A stretch of DNA of 8,562 bases from Alphaproteobacteria bacterium (GTDB lineage Bacteria > Pseudomonadota > Alphaproteobacteria > RF32 > CAG-239): contig JAKSUO010000049.1 in assembly GCA_024408895.1 (NCBI GenBank), forward strand, positions 1 through 8,562, given 5' to 3'. Numbering within the stretch: position 1 is the first letter of the stretch; the number at the start of each line of letters is the position of its first letter. Both the position numbers and the translations under genes were made by a program. Below, one piece after another: positions 7,354 through 8,562 of this stretch. A model generated the notes under the pieces. The model made no database searches. It was given only the letters and a program-made list of their open reading frames with translations, and had not been told where the DNA came from.

Positions 7354-7872
7354 TTATTCTTCCTTTAATCTGACATCCGTTATTTGCGGCATATAGCGGC
7401 GAATTGTTTTGATAATCACATTTTGCAATGTGTTCTGTGCATAAGGGCAACCGGCGCAATGTCCTGAAAATTCCAATGTTAAGATACCGTTTTGCAAAGA
7501 CACTATATTTATATCACCGTTATCACGATTTAATGTCGGCCGAATAAGCGCATCAGCCAAAGCCTCAACTTTTTGCATATCTGTGACGTTGGAAACAAAT
7601 TTTGGGGCTTTCCCTTGCGTTAAAAAATCGTCAATTTCGGCCAGCGTTAAAGCTCTAATATCATCAGCAACACCGTTTTCGTATTGTATGGACAATATGT
7701 TTCCGGCCAACAATACTCTCGTTACACCGTCAATATTTAAAAGATTGTGCAAAAAATCATCACCGTCTGCGTGTCCGCTTAACACTGTTGTTTCGTCATC
7801 CGCAATTACGGCATCCGGAAGATAAAAGTTTATTATTTTTTTGGACGCCAAGTTTTCAATTTTGATGTGCAT
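7354..7872 (-). CDS. Nfu-type Fe-S cluster carrier (Nfu_N plus NifU C-terminal domain)
   Basis: This 172-residue cytosolic protein should hold a labile 4Fe-4S cluster between subunits and pass it to client proteins. Residues 1-90 resemble the Nfu_N domain of alphaproteobacterial and mitochondrial Nfu proteins (including NIDGVTRVLLAGNILSI), although the usual TPNP motif near the N terminus is absent. Residues 100-170 are the NifU C-terminal domain with IRPTLNRDNGD (110-120; DNGD where DGGD is usual) and the cluster-binding pair C139 and C142 in GHCAGCPYAQNTLQ. Length is close to the two-domain family. The start overlaps the end of the DUF2333 gene by 17 nt with a weak GAGAG (7879-7883) 6 nt before the ATG, so coupled translation is likely. 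The next gene begins immediately after its stop. Its place between two envelope-related genes is unusual for a housekeeping Fe-S factor. Confidence 0.92.
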   Translation of the reverse strand: MHIKIENLASKKIINFYLPDAVIADDETTVLSGHADGDDFLHNLLNIDGVTRVLLAGNILSIQYENGVADDIRALTLAEIDDFLTQGKAPKFVSNVTDMQKVEALADALIRPTLNRDNGDINIVSLQNGILTLEFSGHCAGCPYAQNTLQNVIIKTIRRYMPQITDVRLKEE

Positions 7873-8562
7873 TTTGTTCTCTCAAAAGTTGATTAATAAC
7901 TGTTTCGGCGGAAGCCAAGGCACGCATCAGATAATAATTCTGTATCATTAAATGATTCGGTATCCATTGTCCGTCAATTTTTCCGTTTCTTATCATACAA
8001 GGGTCCAGCTCTGCCGCTCGTTTTAACGAGGCAATAAAATAGGTCCATTCCGGATAGGCGTCGGCGGCTAGAATCAAATCTTTATAATCGGCTCCGATAG
8101 CACGGCAAGTTTGCCACAAAGCAAAAGCATATCCTTTGCTGTGATAGAACAAATCATCGGCTTGTGTGTCTGTCCATTCTGCGGCGTGTTCTTGCAAAAA
8201 GTTTTCATTTTTTTGCGTAACTTTTTTTAGTTTTTCGCCAATATGGGTAATTATTTTTTCCAAGTCCTCAATTACCGGTGAAAAAACGCCATTATGCCTA
8301 AAATCTTGTAATTTTTTTGCCGCTTGACGATATTGTGAATTGGAAGACGGCGCTAATTTTAAGGTGCTTTTCCGTGTCATCAGCCATACATTCGGGGCGT
8401 AATTCAACAGTTTAACGGCTTCATTAATATCTTTTTTCTGTTGGTCGGTCAGATAGCTCATTTTTCGCATTATTGTTGCAACATCTTTTACTGCTCGGAT
8501 AACACCGATTTGAAAGTTTGGCATATTATCCAAAATATAAGCCGGAAAAATCATCGGCAGAT
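7856..8562 (-). CDS. DUF2333 family protein (5' end off window)
   Basis: This is the C-terminal 234 or so residues of a DUF2333 (COG5345-like) protein; family function is unknown. The frame stays open to the window edge (codons for Leu-Pro precede the ATG at 8554), so that ATG, inside the conserved stretch LPMIFPAYILDNMPNFQIG, is not the true start. Full family members are roughly 320-350 residues with an N-terminal membrane anchor, which would lie outside the window. Recognisable family blocks are LNYAPNVWL, QYRQAAKKL, a charged helical stretch, DTQADDLFYHSKGYAFALWQ, LKRAAELDPCMIRNG and WIPNHLMIQNYYLMRA. The protein appears mainly helical with no membrane segment in the visible part. It is the first visible gene of the minus-strand operon and overlaps the Nfu start by 17 nt. 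No truncation or frameshift is seen. Confidence 0.85.
   Translation of the reverse strand, partial: LPMIFPAYILDNMPNFQIGVIRAVKDVATIMRKMSYLTDQQKKDINEAVKLLNYAPNVWLMTRKSTLKLAPSSNSQYRQAAKKLQDFRHNGVFSPVIEDLEKIITHIGEKLKKVTQKNENFLQEHAAEWTDTQADDLFYHSKGYAFALWQTCRAIGADYKDLILAADAYPEWTYFIASLKRAAELDPCMIRNGKIDGQWIPNHLMIQNYYLMRALASAETVINQLLREQNAHQN

Noticed and set aside
7238..7459. 73-residue minus-strand open frame spanning the Nfu/Bax junction.
   Set aside because: It overlaps both well-supported genes in another frame and has no family features.

Overview
The window is AT-rich and almost entirely protein-coding. It looks like a chromosomal segment of a Gram-negative bacterium, most likely a low-GC alphaproteobacterium. 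The evidence is a two-domain Nfu protein of the alphaproteobacterial/mitochondrial type (Nfu_N plus NifU C-terminal domain), a DUF2333 protein, a Bax-family protein and periplasm-facing transporter domains. The lineage is inferred from gene content; no rRNA or other phylogenetic marker is present. No RNA gene, mobile element, CRISPR array or large repeat was seen, and no stretch of 300 bases lacks a gene.

Left half, plus strand (1-4787): a tightly packed three-gene run. It starts with the 3' part of an ABC transporter ATPase of the GldA/ABC-2 type. Next is a 1155-residue protein that joins an ABC-2 (GldF-like) permease, a GldG-like periplasmic auxiliary domain and a DUF4340 domain in one chain. 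Last is a cation diffusion facilitator close to FieF/YiiP, whose start lies 14 nt inside the preceding gene. The ATPase and the fused protein should form one exporter-type ABC complex with large periplasmic domains. The CDF protein probably exports Zn2+, Cd2+ or Fe2+ and appears translationally coupled to the ABC genes.

Right half, minus strand (8562 down to 4791): a second compact operon reading DUF2333 protein (5' end off the window), Nfu Fe-S carrier, Bax/FlgJ-like glucosaminidase-fold protein, and a membrane-bound PAS-containing sensor histidine kinase. Junctions are a 17-nt overlap, a 0-nt junction (TAAATG) and a 13-nt gap with the kinase Shine-Dalgarno sequence in it. The two operons converge with only 3 nt between stop codons.

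Most notable points: (1) the permease-GldG-DUF4340 fusion, with a predicted topology consistent with the positive-inside rule; (2) the Bax-like protein appears to have lost the catalytic Glu of its glucosaminidase motif (Tyr at that position) along with other active-site signatures, so it may be a pseudo-enzyme; (3) the kinase next to it carries a four-cysteine cluster in its PAS domain and has no response regulator in view. These suggest an envelope-linked sensing unit, but nothing here proves a new system.
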